The notes: generated from the letters alone by a model not told the origin. Shown: positions 35,524-44,611, counted from the first letter of the stretch. The stretch: 48,154 nucleotides of DNA from Lysinibacillus halotolerans (GCF_003711845.1 NZ_RHLQ01000026.1:1-48154); one strand, 5' to 3'. A program made the numbers and translations.

Positions 35524-37683
35524 TTAATCTTCTACTACAACAGTACTCATTGCCTCTAATAAAAACTGTTCTTGGGAGTTAAGCTTTGTAGTCGTTTCAC
35601 TAACTTCTTTATATCGATATTCACCATTGGAGTCTTGAATACGAGCCTTTTCCGTATCAGCCATTTGGGTTATAAAAATATCCATTACCCGTTGTTTAAT
35701 CTCTTCGGAATAAATCGGAAATAAAATTTCTACACGTTTCACCATATTGCGTGTCATCATATCAGCCGATGATAAGAATACTTTATTCTCACCATTATGA
35801 TAGAACCAAAAAATTCTAGAATGTTCTAAAAATCGTCCGACAATACTAGTTACACTTATATTTTCGCTAATACCTGGTATCCCTGGGCGTAAACAACATA
35901 TTCCTCGAATAATAAGTTCAATTTTAACCCCTTGAATTGACGCTTCATACATTTTCATGATTAACTCTTTATCTGTTAATGAATTCATTTTTGCACGTAT
36001 AAATCCATTTCCATGTTCTTGATGCATACGTATTTCTTCATCGATTAATCGAATAAACTCATCCCGTATATCAAAGGGTGCGACAACTAAATGATGATAT
36101 TTTGGTTTTTCTGTATATCCACTTAAATAATTAAAAAAGTTTGTTGCATCTATACCGAATTCTTTGTCCGTCGTGATAATGCCCATATCTGTATATACTT
36201 TCGCTGTTGCATCATTATAATTGCCTGTTCCTAAGTGGACGAAGCGTTCTATTTTCCCATTTCTTCTTCTAACGACAAGGGTAATTTTAGAATGGGTTTT
36301 TAAATTATTCACTCCATAAATAACAAGACATCCTGCTTGCTCAAGTTCCTTAGCCCAATGAACATTGTTTTCCTCATCAAAACGAGCTTTTAACTCTACT
36401 AAAACAGTTACTTGCTTTCCGTTTTCCGCTGCTTGTTTTAAAGCCGTTATAATAGGGGAATTACCGCTTACACGATATAATGTTTGCTTTATTGCTAATA
36501 CTGTCGGATCGACTGCCGCATCCGTTATAAACTCGACTATCGGTTCAAAGGATTCATACGGATGATGGAAGAAAATATCTTGAGTTAGAGCTTTTTCAAA
36601 TATATTTTCATCGGAATTTAAATCTTTTGGTCTTTGCGGAATAAAGCTTTCATATTCTAAATGTTCTCGATAATTGGATATTTTTTTAACAAAACTAAAT
36701 AAGCAAGTTAAATCTAAAGGTCCGTCAATTTTAAATACGTCGGACTCTTCAATTTCAAACTCTTCTAATAAGTAGTCGAGCACTTCATCGCTCATCTCGC
36801 CGTCCCTTACTTCTAGTCGACTACCAACGCCCCATTTTCTTTTTTTCAACTCTTTTTCAATTTCGACGAGTAAGTCTTGTGCACCCTCTTCATGAATTGT
36901 TAAATCAGCATTTCTCGTTAGACGGAAAGCTTGCGTTGATTTTACATTATACCCATAAAACAATTGATTAATATGACTTGTTATGACGTCTTCCAATAAA
37001 ACAAATACTTTCTCATTATTGTCGGTAGGTACTTCGATAAAGCGGTCTAAAACCGAGGGAACTTGAACAATTGCTACCTTTTCATTTTCTTCCCCTAAAC
37101 CATTTTCTTCTAACAGAACAAGTAAATTTAATGTTTTTCCAAGTAAAGTAGGGAACGGTCTATAAGCGTCTACTGCAACGGGTGTTAATACTGGGAATAT
37201 CGTTTCTTCAAATAACTCATGTACATACTCTTTCTGTTTTTCATTTAATAATTTGAAATCAGAAATATGTACTCCTTCTTGTGGTAATAAATCGTAAATT
37301 AAATGACGGAGTACTTCCATTTGCCGCTTTACAAGGGCTTGTGTCCTTTTAGCAATTTTAGTTAATTGTTCCTTCGGGGTAAGACCTGATTTATTTTCTG
37401 GTTTATGGAAACCAGCCCTAACTTGATCTTGTAAACCAGCTACACGAACCATAAAAAATTCATCTAAATTTGAGCTAAAAATAGCTAAAAATTTTAACCG
37501 TTCAAGCAATGGATTTTGTAAATCTTCAGCTTCTTCTAATACACGTTCATTAAACGCTAACCAGCTTAACTCACGGTTATTATAATAATGTGGTTTTGCA
37601 ATTTCTTCTAACATCCGCTCATCAGAAATAGCCTTTTCCATTTCTTTTCCATGGGGAATTTCCAATTGGAAATCTTTCGTCAT
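35524..37683 (-). CDS. ppk: Polyphosphate kinase 1
   Basis: This enzyme of about 719 residues reversibly polymerises ATP gamma-phosphate into polyphosphate. Domains in order are an N-terminal helical domain (YYNNRELSWLAFNERVLEEA, FSSNLDEFFMVRVAGL), a head domain, and two phospholipase-D-like C-terminal domains. The first of those carries the phosphorylated histidine in KTHSKITLVV, then HLGTGNYND. The second contains IRGICCLRPGIPG and FLEHSRIFWFYHNG. The ATG at 37683 overlaps the ppx stop by one base (TGATG); a GTG one codon earlier is also possible. It is coupled to ppx, so synthesis and breakdown enzymes are made together. Confidence 0.95.
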   Translation of the reverse strand: MTKDFQLEIPHGKEMEKAISDERMLEEIAKPHYYNNRELSWLAFNERVLEEAEDLQNPLLERLKFLAIFSSNLDEFFMVRVAGLQDQVRAGFHKPENKSGLTPKEQLTKIAKRTQALVKRQMEVLRHLIYDLLPQEGVHISDFKLLNEKQKEYVHELFEETIFPVLTPVAVDAYRPFPTLLGKTLNLLVLLEENGLGEENEKVAIVQVPSVLDRFIEVPTDNNEKVFVLLEDVITSHINQLFYGYNVKSTQAFRLTRNADLTIHEEGAQDLLVEIEKELKKRKWGVGSRLEVRDGEMSDEVLDYLLEEFEIEESDVFKIDGPLDLTCLFSFVKKISNYREHLEYESFIPQRPKDLNSDENIFEKALTQDIFFHHPYESFEPIVEFITDAAVDPTVLAIKQTLYRVSGNSPIITALKQAAENGKQVTVLVELKARFDEENNVHWAKELEQAGCLVIYGVNNLKTHSKITLVVRRRNGKIERFVHLGTGNYNDATAKVYTDMGIITTDKEFGIDATNFFNYLSGYTEKPKYHHLVVAPFDIRDEFIRLIDEEIRMHQEHGNGFIRAKMNSLTDKELIMKMYEASIQGVKIELIIRGICCLRPGIPGISENISVTSIVGRFLEHSRIFWFYHNGENKVFLSSADMMTRNMVKRVEILFPIYSEEIKQRVMDIFITQMADTEKARIQDSNGEYRYKEVSETTTKLNSQEQFLLEAMSTVVVED

Positions 37684-39224
37684 CACATTTCACCCTTTTT
37701 ATAAAAATGAATTTTTACCGGTTTTTTGAACACACGTTCAATATGTTTTTTTTGTTTGTCAGATTGATATATTTCCGTCATCGGATAACGATTAGCTAAT
37801 ATCATTACATGAATCGTATCATCCATTTTTTTCAATTCAATTGATTGAACAATATTCCGTTTCGTTATATTTAATGAATAAATAAATTTTAAAATTGCTC
37901 CATAGTCTTTTAATATTTTCAATTCTTCTCTCGATAACCAAGAGGAAAATGGCGATGCAAATCTTCTAAAATAATCTTTGTTTTTATATGAAGCCATTAA
38001 TGCAAGTTTTACTCGGTCTATATGATTTAAGCCTGCTATCGATTGATTAGCTAGTAAATAAAAGGTGTGCTGATTGGATGAATCTTGCTCAATATAATCG
38101 CCAATCGCATAAACTTGTGCAGCCTTTTTCAATAATTGTAAATGTTCATCATGATAAGTTAATAAACTTAATCGGCAACATTCTTTATAAAAAAGCTCCG
38201 TCATTCTTTGAAGAAATTGATACTCTTGTTCAGAACGTCCATACCTATGAATAAGCCTTTTCGCATTTTGTTCATACACTTGATGTTTATCATAGGCTGT
38301 CGGATCATTTTGAAGTACACGATTAATCATAATGCCTTCTCTTAAACCTTTTTTACTTATTTGAAAGGCAGGTGCATTCACTACGAACAATAAAACTTGG
38401 AAAACTTCTAATGCTATGCCAATAATGTCGGCCCGATCTGAGGATAGCCCGTCCAGTTGTTTCAATTGTTCAAAACTCATGTTTTCTATATAGCTACTAA
38501 GACTCGCTAATTCATCAAATTTCAATTCATATTGATGAACCCCTGATATCGGATAATTAATAAATTGCTGATGAATTTGAGCAACATTTCGGGCACTACC
38601 TCCAATTCCAATGACAGGTAATCCAATTTGTTGAATCCAGTTTAATTGTTCAAACTGCTCCTTGACAAATTGTCGCAATAATTTTCTTTCGTCTCCATTT
38701 ATAATGTCTCCGGAAACAAACTTTTGTTTTAATGATACGGTTCCAAAGGGAAAACTAAAGGCTTTTTGTAATTTCTTATTTTTAAATAATGTAATTTCAG
38801 TGGAACCACCGCCAATATCGATTGTGACTGCTGAGGGGGTATCCATTGAATGGGCGACTGCTAAAAAGCCAAAATATGCCTCCTCCTCCTCTGTAATCAA
38901 TTCGATTAAAAGGCCAGTCTCTTTTTCTATATGATGAATAATCATTCGATTGTTTTTTGCTTGGCGAATTGCTGCAGTGGCTGTTACTTTAATATCGACC
39001 ACATTGAAATCATCAATGATTTTTTTAAACGATGTTAATGTATCAACTAATAATTGGATTCCTTGCTCAGACATATCACCGTTCGGTTGAATATATGTAC
39101 GCAATCTAGCAACTGTTTTAAAATTTCCTAACTCCCGTAATCCTTCTAAATTATTGTATTCATAGACAACTAGACGTATCGTGTTGGATCCAATATCTAT
39201 AATGGCAGTTTTTAATCTTTCCAT
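37683..39224 (-). CDS. ppx: Exopolyphosphatase (Ppx/GppA family)
   Basis: This protein of about 513 residues has the ASKHA ATPase fold of Ppx/GppA. Motifs are IIDIGSNTIRLVVYEY at the start, TAAIRQAKNN, the phosphate-2 motif VTIDIGGGSTEIT near 138, and VIGIGGSARNVAQIH near 222. A C-terminal HD-like helical domain (about 320-510, LIHRYGRSEQEYQF and QVYAIGDYIEQDSSNQHTFY) is of the long-form type. It releases phosphate from polyphosphate ends or hydrolyses pppGpp. I prefer the ATG at 39224, which starts the fold directly; in-frame TTG and GTG codons lie up to 39254. It is the first gene of the ppx-ppk unit. Confidence 0.92.
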   Translation of the reverse strand: MERLKTAIIDIGSNTIRLVVYEYNNLEGLRELGNFKTVARLRTYIQPNGDMSEQGIQLLVDTLTSFKKIIDDFNVVDIKVTATAAIRQAKNNRMIIHHIEKETGLLIELITEEEEAYFGFLAVAHSMDTPSAVTIDIGGGSTEITLFKNKKLQKAFSFPFGTVSLKQKFVSGDIINGDERKLLRQFVKEQFEQLNWIQQIGLPVIGIGGSARNVAQIHQQFINYPISGVHQYELKFDELASLSSYIENMSFEQLKQLDGLSSDRADIIGIALEVFQVLLFVVNAPAFQISKKGLREGIMINRVLQNDPTAYDKHQVYEQNAKRLIHRYGRSEQEYQFLQRMTELFYKECCRLSLLTYHDEHLQLLKKAAQVYAIGDYIEQDSSNQHTFYLLANQSIAGLNHIDRVKLALMASYKNKDYFRRFASPFSSWLSREELKILKDYGAILKFIYSLNITKRNIVQSIELKKMDDTIHVMILANRYPMTEIYQSDKQKKHIERVFKKPVKIHFYKKGEM

Positions 39225-39427
39225 AGGTATCACATCTCTTTCAACTTTAATCAAACTTACCTCTCTTTTCAGAATGGTTGAATTAGTCAGACTTTAAACG
39301 CTGTTAAACATCTTTAACCTATTTTTTTAAAGAATAAAATAATCCCCTATAAAAATGTTAGGTTAATAGATAATTTCATGATTTTTCACTAGTTTACCAT
39401 ATGTTAAATAGAGGCGATATAAAGTTA

Positions 39428-39459
39428 ACGGTCGGAAACTATTTCAAGTATCCGACCGT
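39428..39459 (-). terminator. Weak terminator-like hairpin after cheV
   Basis: The 9-bp GC-containing stem ACGGTCGGA/TCCGACCGT (39428-39436 with 39451-39459) lies 50 bases behind cheV. The T run after it on the minus strand is poor, so termination efficiency is doubtful. Confidence 0.5.
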
Positions 39460-39509
39460 AGAAAGGAAATATAAAATTTAATGATTAAGGATACCTATTC
39501 GAACTTTTA

Positions 39510-40412
39510 TTATAAAATCAATTTATCCATTGTTAAGATAAGCTCTGCAATTTCCGGTTTACTAATTTGCTCGTCAGCTCCAACCGATTCACCTTTATGA
39601 CGAAGATCATCTGTAATTAAACTTGAAAAGATAATAACAGGCAATTTGCCAAGCTCTGTATGGGATTTGATTTTCTTTGTAAAGTGGTGACCGTCCATTT
39701 GAGGCATTTCAATATCTGTAATAACTAATTGAACATGTTCTTCAATCGCACTATTTGTTTGCGTTAATGTCTCTAAATAATCATATGCATCTTGCCCATT
39801 TTCGAAAAACTCTAAATTCACATAGCCTGCTTCATGCATTGTATCATGTAGTAGTTTTCTTAATAACGGTGAATCTTCTGCAATAACAATTTTCTTCTCT
39901 GAACGATCACGTTCTCCAAGTTTTCTTACAGAATTCACATTAATGCCCGATTCTGGGTTAATATCGACCATAATCTTCTCAAAATCTAATAATAGAATCA
40001 TCGAATCATTTTGTTTAATAACCCCAATGACTTGCGACGAACCGCCTTGATACATATCTGAAGGTTTTTCAATAGCATTCCAAGAAATACGGTGGATTTG
40101 CGTAACGTTATCGACATGGAAAACAACCTTTTGCTTATTAAATTCTGCAACAATATATTTTTGTTGAGCGCTGTAGGAACCATTGGAAATTCCTAAAACT
40201 TTTAACATATCTACAACAGGCAACACTTCGCCCCGTAGTTGTATAACTCCTTCTACATGTGGATGGGCATGTGGAATAAAAGTAACTGGTATAGGCTGAA
40301 TAATTTCTTTTACTTTTATCACGTTTATACAAAATTTATTGTTTGCCACTTCAAATTCAACTATTTCTAGTTCATTAGTACCGCTTTCTAATAAAATTCC
40401 TTTTTGTTCCAA
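39510..40412 (-). CDS. cheV: Chemotaxis coupling protein CheV
   Basis: This 300-residue fusion has a CheW-like coupling domain (about 12-155, EIVEFEVANNKFCINVIKVK and GVIQLRGEVLPVVDMLKVLG) and a receiver domain (about 172-300). The receiver has acidic EDS at 179-181, phosphorylation site D233 in LVITDIEMPQMDG, and lysine in SKPEI. CheV links chemoreceptors to CheA and helps adaptation. The start is TTG at 40412 behind AAAGGGG. It stands apart from other chemotaxis genes, as in B. subtilis. It lies behind a transporter gene on the same strand with about 100 bases between. Confidence 0.93.
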   Translation of the reverse strand: MEQKGILLESGTNELEIVEFEVANNKFCINVIKVKEIIQPIPVTFIPHAHPHVEGVIQLRGEVLPVVDMLKVLGISNGSYSAQQKYIVAEFNKQKVVFHVDNVTQIHRISWNAIEKPSDMYQGGSSQVIGVIKQNDSMILLLDFEKIMVDINPESGINVNSVRKLGERDRSEKKIVIAEDSPLLRKLLHDTMHEAGYVNLEFFENGQDAYDYLETLTQTNSAIEEHVQLVITDIEMPQMDGHHFTKKIKSHTELGKLPVIIFSSLITDDLRHKGESVGADEQISKPEIAELILTMDKLIL

Positions 40413-40511
40413 AATGTTTTGCCCCTTTCCCTACTACGATATAACTATTTCATCGCAATGGTAAAAAACATAGATTTATAAATAGATTGTATCATAGGGA
40501 AGCCTTTTCTC

Positions 40512-41837
40512 CTACTCTTGATTTTCATTTTTAGGACTTACATACAAATGAATATAGAGACCAATAATTGTTAAGATTAGTAAAGAACCTAGGGCAACTC
40601 TACTAGCTAAAGTTCCATAATCCTTTAGAAGTAATGTCACTGTTCCATAAAGAGCTGGCCCAATGATTGAGGAAACCTTTCCTGAAAAGGCAAATAACCC
40701 GAAAAATTGCCCCCGTTTCTCTTCGGGTGACAACTCGATAATAAGCGTCCTTGAAGTAACCCACATAGAACCAAGGGAAACCCCAAACATACTTCCAGCA
40801 ACCCAAAACATCCACTGTGCCGTTGCAAAGACTGCTAAAAGTAGTGCCAAGGACATAATAACGGCAACAATTGTAATCGCACGTTTTGCCCCAATTGATT
40901 TTGTTATATAACCAAAAACAAAGGAACCGATAATCGTTGAAACGGTACTTACTAAATAAAGAATAATAAATTGCCCGGAAGTAAACCCGACGATTGCCGT
41001 TGCATATATTGCCATCATCGCAATTGTTGTCGCAATAGCATCATTTAAGAAAAAGTATGTAATCATAAAGGTGAAAATTGCTTTATACTTTTTCATTTCT
41101 TTAAAGGTTTGATAAATTTCTTTATAACCTTCAATAAACTTAATTTTTTTTCTTTTCTCCTTTGGTATTGGTTGATCTTTTATAAAGATAAATAAAGGTA
41201 AAGAAAAAAGAAGATACATAATAGCCGTGGGGATAAAGGAACGGTGGAAGTCGCCATCGTTTACTATCAAATAAACTAACAACCCAAAAATCGTACCTAA
41301 ATAGCCGACTGCTACACCAAAACCAGAAATAAGGGGCATCTCTTCTTTCGTTCCGAGATCTCCCATCATCGAATCATAAAATACTAAACTCGAATTAAAG
41401 AAAAACTTTGCTATAACGAAACTGACTACGACAAAAAATAAACTAAGTGGAATACCAGTAGAACTTACTCCAAAATCAATACTCGCCAATATTCCCATCA
41501 TAAAAGTAAAGAAGATGGAAATGGAAGCAAACCATGCAATAAATCTTTTCTTATAACCCGTTTGATCAATCCACACACCAAAAAGGGGTGAAAACACTAC
41601 TAAGAAAAAGCTAGCTACTGCATTGGCATAAGATATAAACGTGCTTGCCACCTGTTGTCTTACTTCGTCTGTCCCCAATACTTCATCCATGTAAAAAGGG
41701 AAAAAAATTGTATTAATATTCGATGAAAAGATTGTGTTAGCGAAATCATAAAAAGCCCAAGACAAAATAGGTAAAGATAAATATAAGGCAATCGGACTTC
41801 TTGGTTTAGCGTTGTTCTTACTATACGTTTTCCCCAA
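40512..41837 (-). CDS. MFS transporter, UMF1/Atg22-like
   Basis: This 441-residue membrane protein has about 12 helices and the UMF1 signatures SWAFYDFANTIFSSNINTIF near the N-terminus and FSPLFGVWIDQTGYKKRF near 85. A second-half segment reads IIELSPEEKRGQFFGLFAFSGKVSS. Related to the yeast vacuolar effluxer Atg22, bacterial members have unknown substrates, amino acids being a common guess. The start is TTG at 41837 with AGGAG eight bases upstream. It is upstream of cheV on the same strand. Confidence 0.85.
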   Translation of the reverse strand: MGKTYSKNNAKPRSPIALYLSLPILSWAFYDFANTIFSSNINTIFFPFYMDEVLGTDEVRQQVASTFISYANAVASFFLVVFSPLFGVWIDQTGYKKRFIAWFASISIFFTFMMGILASIDFGVSSTGIPLSLFFVVVSFVIAKFFFNSSLVFYDSMMGDLGTKEEMPLISGFGVAVGYLGTIFGLLVYLIVNDGDFHRSFIPTAIMYLLFSLPLFIFIKDQPIPKEKRKKIKFIEGYKEIYQTFKEMKKYKAIFTFMITYFFLNDAIATTIAMMAIYATAIVGFTSGQFIILYLVSTVSTIIGSFVFGYITKSIGAKRAITIVAVIMSLALLLAVFATAQWMFWVAGSMFGVSLGSMWVTSRTLIIELSPEEKRGQFFGLFAFSGKVSSIIGPALYGTVTLLLKDYGTLASRVALGSLLILTIIGLYIHLYVSPKNENQE

Positions 41838-41887
41838 AGCACTCGCTCCTAAATGTAATTTGATATCCCCAAACTAACATTACGTTG

Positions 41888-42766
41888 TTAATCTTCCACA
41901 TAATATTTGATTAATGCTTGAGTTCCCTTCTCACCATATCCTTTTTCTAGTAAAGTGTTATACAGCTGTTTTGAAAGTTTAACACCTGGCAAATCTAAAT
42001 CCATACGCTCTGCTTCTTCAATAGCAATTTTCATATCTTTAATAAAGTGCTTTACATAAAATCCTGGTTCTAAATCGCCTTTAATCATCCGTGGTCCTAA
42101 GTTACTTAAAGACCAGGACCCCGCAGCACCGGTAGAAATCGATTGAAGAACCTTATCGATATCTAAACCAGCTTTTAAAGCATAGGCAATCGATTCGCAA
42201 ACACCAATCATATTTGTAGCAATTAATAATTGGTTGCACATTTTCGTATGCTGCCCTGCCCCAGGTCCCCCTTGGTATACTATATTCGAACCAAATATTT
42301 GTAGAATCGGTAATAACTCATCAAAAATTTCTTTATCGCCGCCTACCATAATGGAAAGGGTTCCATTTTGTGCTCCAACGTCGCCGCCAGATACAGGGGC
42401 ATCTATACTGAAAATCCCCTTTTCTTTCGCCTTCGCATATAAATTTTTGGCTAATGTTGGCTCAGATGTCGTCATATCTACAACAACAGCTCCTTTTTTA
42501 GCTGTTTGAAATATACCATCTTGACCGCTATATACTTCTTCCACATCAGAAGGGAAACCAACCATTGTAATAATAATATCTTTTCCATCTGCCGCTTCTT
42601 TTGGTGTCGGTGCCCATTTTGCACCTAGTTCCACTAATTCGGCTGTTTTAGATTTCGTACGAGAGTATACCGTCACGTCAAAGTCCGCCTTTAATAAATG
42701 CTTTACAATACTCGCTCCCATTACGCCTGTTCCGATAAATGCAATTTTTTTACTATGTAACGTCAT
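41888..42766 (-). CDS. ykwC: NAD(P)-dependent beta-hydroxyacid dehydrogenase YkwC
   Basis: This oxidoreductase of about 292 residues belongs to the 3-hydroxyisobutyrate dehydrogenase family. It has a Rossmann GTGVMGASIVKHLL near residue 13, VDMTTSEP near 98, the substrate-binding DAPVSGGDVGAQNGTLSIMV near 122, and the catalytic lysine in GAGQHTKMCNQL near 170. It matches B. subtilis YkwC, whose substrate is not established. The start is the ATG at 42766, eight bases behind GGAG; the ATG two codons earlier lies too close to that site. A terminator and a possible leader frame lie upstream. Confidence 0.9.
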   Translation of the reverse strand: MTLHSKKIAFIGTGVMGASIVKHLLKADFDVTVYSRTKSKTAELVELGAKWAPTPKEAADGKDIIITMVGFPSDVEEVYSGQDGIFQTAKKGAVVVDMTTSEPTLAKNLYAKAKEKGIFSIDAPVSGGDVGAQNGTLSIMVGGDKEIFDELLPILQIFGSNIVYQGGPGAGQHTKMCNQLLIATNMIGVCESIAYALKAGLDIDKVLQSISTGAAGSWSLSNLGPRMIKGDLEPGFYVKHFIKDMKIAIEEAERMDLDLPGVKLSKQLYNTLLEKGYGEKGTQALIKYYVED

Positions 42767-42892
42767 ATCCATTACTCCTTTTTCAACTGAATTAAAGCAA
42801 CAATATTTTCCACTTTAATGTAGTTTAGCAAATAATCAAACTTTTGTAGAGGTATCGGGAAAAGAATTAAGGGAATATTTACAAAGGGAAGG

Positions 42893-42930
42893 AAAATAAA
42901 AAAGAGAGCAGAAGACTTATCTTCTGCTCT
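42893..42930 (-). terminator. Terminator upstream of ykwC (ends the Spo0E-like unit)
   Basis: An 11-bp perfect stem (42905-42915 with 42920-42930) and CTTA loop is followed on the minus strand by CTTTTTTATTTT. It lies about 100 bases behind the Spo0E-like gene and 130 bases before ykwC. Confidence 0.85.
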
Positions 42931-43027
42931 TAAAGGGGGAAATGAGAATGTTGCTGTGTTCATTTATAATATCTCCACCTATTTCATTCTTTAAACAAAT
43001 TTCTCCAAAAAAATTTTTGTTTTTTTA

Positions 43028-43204
43028 TTATACGTAATAATAGTCATCATTACTTTTAAAATCTTCATCTTCATATTGATTCATTAATCGATCTAATTCT
43101 TTACTTAATTGAATCGTTTTTGGGTTCTGCAGACCATACTCAATCCCAGATTTAATCATCATTTGTCTCTTTTTTTCCAGTTCTTTTAAAAGGTCTTTTC
43201 CCAA
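43028..43204 (-). CDS. Spo0E-family aspartyl-phosphate phosphatase
   Basis: This 58-residue frame starts with TTG at 43204, five bases behind AGGAGGAG, and reads MGKDLLKELEKKRQMMIKSG, then IEYGLQNPKTIQLSKELDRL and MNQYEDED. It carries the Spo0E signature (S-K-E-L-D after a first helix, NQY after it), predicting a two-helix hairpin. Spo0E, YisI and YnzD remove phosphate from Spo0A-P and so delay sporulation; this protein is expected to do the same. It is monocistronic and ends before the hairpin at 42893-42930. Its acidic-tyrosine tail (DDYYYV) is unusual. It is short and easily missed by gene callers. Confidence 0.85.
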   Translation of the reverse strand: MGKDLLKELEKKRQMMIKSGIEYGLQNPKTIQLSKELDRLMNQYEDEDFKSNDDYYYV

Positions 43205-43295
43205 GAAGACTCCTCCTAAAAAATAAAGATGATTATATTATAAAGTTTTACAATCAAATAAGGGAGGAAATCGGTTGACAAAGTTCGACACTTCC

Positions 43296-43484
43296 TTAAC
43301 TTCTAGGCACTTCTAAAAAAGTGAAAATGACATTCCCACCTTGTAATGCTTCCCCTCGAAAATGTTTAAACATTTCATCTTTCACTAATACTTCACGGAA
43401 CTGTAAAAATTCCTCTTTGGAAATCTCAATACTATTTACTTCCCCAGTTTTTAATTGCTCAATCATTTGTTTATATTTTTCCAT
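43296..43484 (-). CDS. Small conserved-looking protein, unknown
   Basis: I do not recognise this 62-residue soluble protein. It begins MEKYKQMIEQLKTGEVNSIE, continues with a helix (EEFLQFREVLVKDEMFKHFR), and ends in a beta-like GGNVIFTFLEVPRS. The ATG at 43484 has AAAGGTGG ten bases upstream; a GTG at 43499 is the alternative. Balanced charge, absence of membrane segments and a good ribosome site argue for a real gene. It lies between the Spo0E-like gene and divergent ykvS. Confidence 0.65.
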   Translation of the reverse strand: MEKYKQMIEQLKTGEVNSIEISKEEFLQFREVLVKDEMFKHFRGEALQGGNVIFTFLEVPRS

Positions 43485-43604
43485 AAATACCCATACCACC
43501 TTTATAAAATTAAAATAAAATTGATTAATTATTCAAAAATGTATTTACTTTTTTTAGATTTTCATGCAAACTTTCTTAATATTAGTAATAAGGAGATGAC
43601 TCTT

Positions 43605-43796
43605 ATGAAAATAGCAGAAGTTGGAAATATCGTCGAGTTCAAAGAAGGATTACAAGGGGTAGTTGAGAAAGTAAACGAAAACTCAGTCATAGTCGACTTA
43701 ACGATTATGGATAATTTCCATGACCTCGATATGGAAGAAAAGACAGTTGTTAATCACAAGCGATACAAAATATTAAACCATCCAGGTGGTAATTGA
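43605..43796 (+). CDS. ykvS: DUF2187 family protein YkvS
   Basis: This 63-residue protein with an SH3/KOW-like beta pattern reads KIAEVGNIVEFKEGLQGVVE, then NENSVIVDLTIMDNF, then TVVNHKRYKIL, matching the DUF2187 family (B. subtilis YkvS). The fold suggests nucleic-acid or protein binding, but function is unknown. The start is ATG at 43605, nine bases behind AAGGAG; the frame runs far upstream but that part is AT-rich and not conserved-looking. A hairpin with a long T run follows. Confidence 0.85.
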   Translation: MKIAEVGNIVEFKEGLQGVVEKVNENSVIVDLTIMDNFHDLDMEEKTVVNHKRYKILNHPGGN

Positions 43797-43822
43797 TGCT
43801 AGATCAACATGTCCAATAATTT

Positions 43823-43868
43823 AATTTCCCTTTTCATTTATTAAAAGATGATAGGGAAATTTTTTTTT
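43823..43868 (+). terminator. Terminator of ykvS
   Basis: The 8-bp stem AATTTCCC/GGGAAATT (43823-43830 with 43854-43861), with inner A/T pairing, is followed by eight T. Confidence 0.85.
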
Positions 43869-43899
43869 GTTAAAATAGGGAAAAGGAGGTCATTACCCA

Positions 43900-44511
43900 A
43901 TGAACATATCAAAACAATTTGCTGGACTCCTTCTTTCCTTACTTTTCATTTATGTAATGCTATTTTTCACTTTTAAAGAATCGAATATTTTTTGGTATCT
44001 TTATACCTTTACTCTTCTAGTTGGAATGGCCATCGCTATTATTTATGGGAAATTTAAAGACGAGCTCCCAACGTGGAAATATTTATTATTTGGTATTGGA
44101 TATAGTACTATTTTATACGGTATTATTCGCCTTGGCTATATTACGCTAACGACTTGGAATGGAAATATCGAACAAAATGTTCATACCTTTTTAGAAACTT
44201 ATGGTCCAAATAATATCTGGCATTATTTATTACTAATTTTTGTTATTGTCGTAGGCGAAGAATTATTTTGGCGTGGGTATGTTCAACAACAAATAAAAAA
44301 ATGGATCTCACCAAAAATAGCAGTAATTATTACGAGTTTTTTATTTGCGTTATCCTTTAGTTTTAGCGGATTTTCCCCTGGTATTTTAGTAGCTTTATTA
44401 AGTGGACTAGTATGGGGAACTCTTTATGAATGGAAAAAAAGTATGCCTCTTATTATTGTTTCCCATGAAGTATTTATTTTATTATTATTTATGATTTTAC
44501 CTTTCTTCTAA
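43900..44511 (+). CDS. CPBP-family membrane protein with degenerate active site
   Basis: This 203-residue polytopic protein has about six to seven hydrophobic segments. It belongs to the CPBP (Abi/Rce1-like) intramembrane protease family by EELFWRGYVQQQI (E120, E121, R125), the AxxxGxxxGxxYE-type helix (VALLSGLVWGTLYEW) and a final SHEVF (H189). The second family motif, normally FxxxH, reads FALSF here, and the Asn usually following the last His is absent. So activity as a canonical protease is doubtful. The ATG at 43900 follows AAAGGAGG. It is a single gene convergent to the MarR regulator. Confidence 0.85.
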   Translation: MNISKQFAGLLLSLLFIYVMLFFTFKESNIFWYLYTFTLLVGMAIAIIYGKFKDELPTWKYLLFGIGYSTILYGIIRLGYITLTTWNGNIEQNVHTFLETYGPNNIWHYLLLIFVIVVGEELFWRGYVQQQIKKWISPKIAVIITSFLFALSFSFSGFSPGILVALLSGLVWGTLYEWKKSMPLIIVSHEVFILLLFMILPFF

Positions 44512-44570
44512 AACCCCGATAGGAAATTTTATTATTTTAAAATAACGAAATGAATTATATATAACAAGTC

Positions 44571-44611
44571 AAAAGGAGTTGTCTCATACTTAAGATGAGA
44601 CAACTCCTTTT
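44571..44611. terminator. Bidirectional terminator between CPBP gene and marR
   Basis: A perfect 17-bp stem (44571-44587 with 44595-44611) and 7-base loop overlaps the last bases of the marR stop codon. Confidence 0.88.

Noticed and set aside
40413-40511. Sigma-D promoter for cheV
   Set aside because: TAAA followed by a weak GCCGATAT-like block with a CGAT core is present, but spacing is 17 instead of about 15 and half of the -10 positions differ.
42772-42892. Continuation of the frame from 42963 as a 63-codon protein
   Set aside because: The part beyond the terminator stem is low-complexity hydrophobic sequence and ends at ykwC. At most the first codons could be a leader peptide, which is reported as a finding.
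43455-43604. Upstream extension of ykvS by about 50 codons
   Set aside because: It is AT-rich with Phe/Lys/Asn bias and overlaps the start region of the divergent small gene. The strong AAGGAG belongs to the ATG at 43605.
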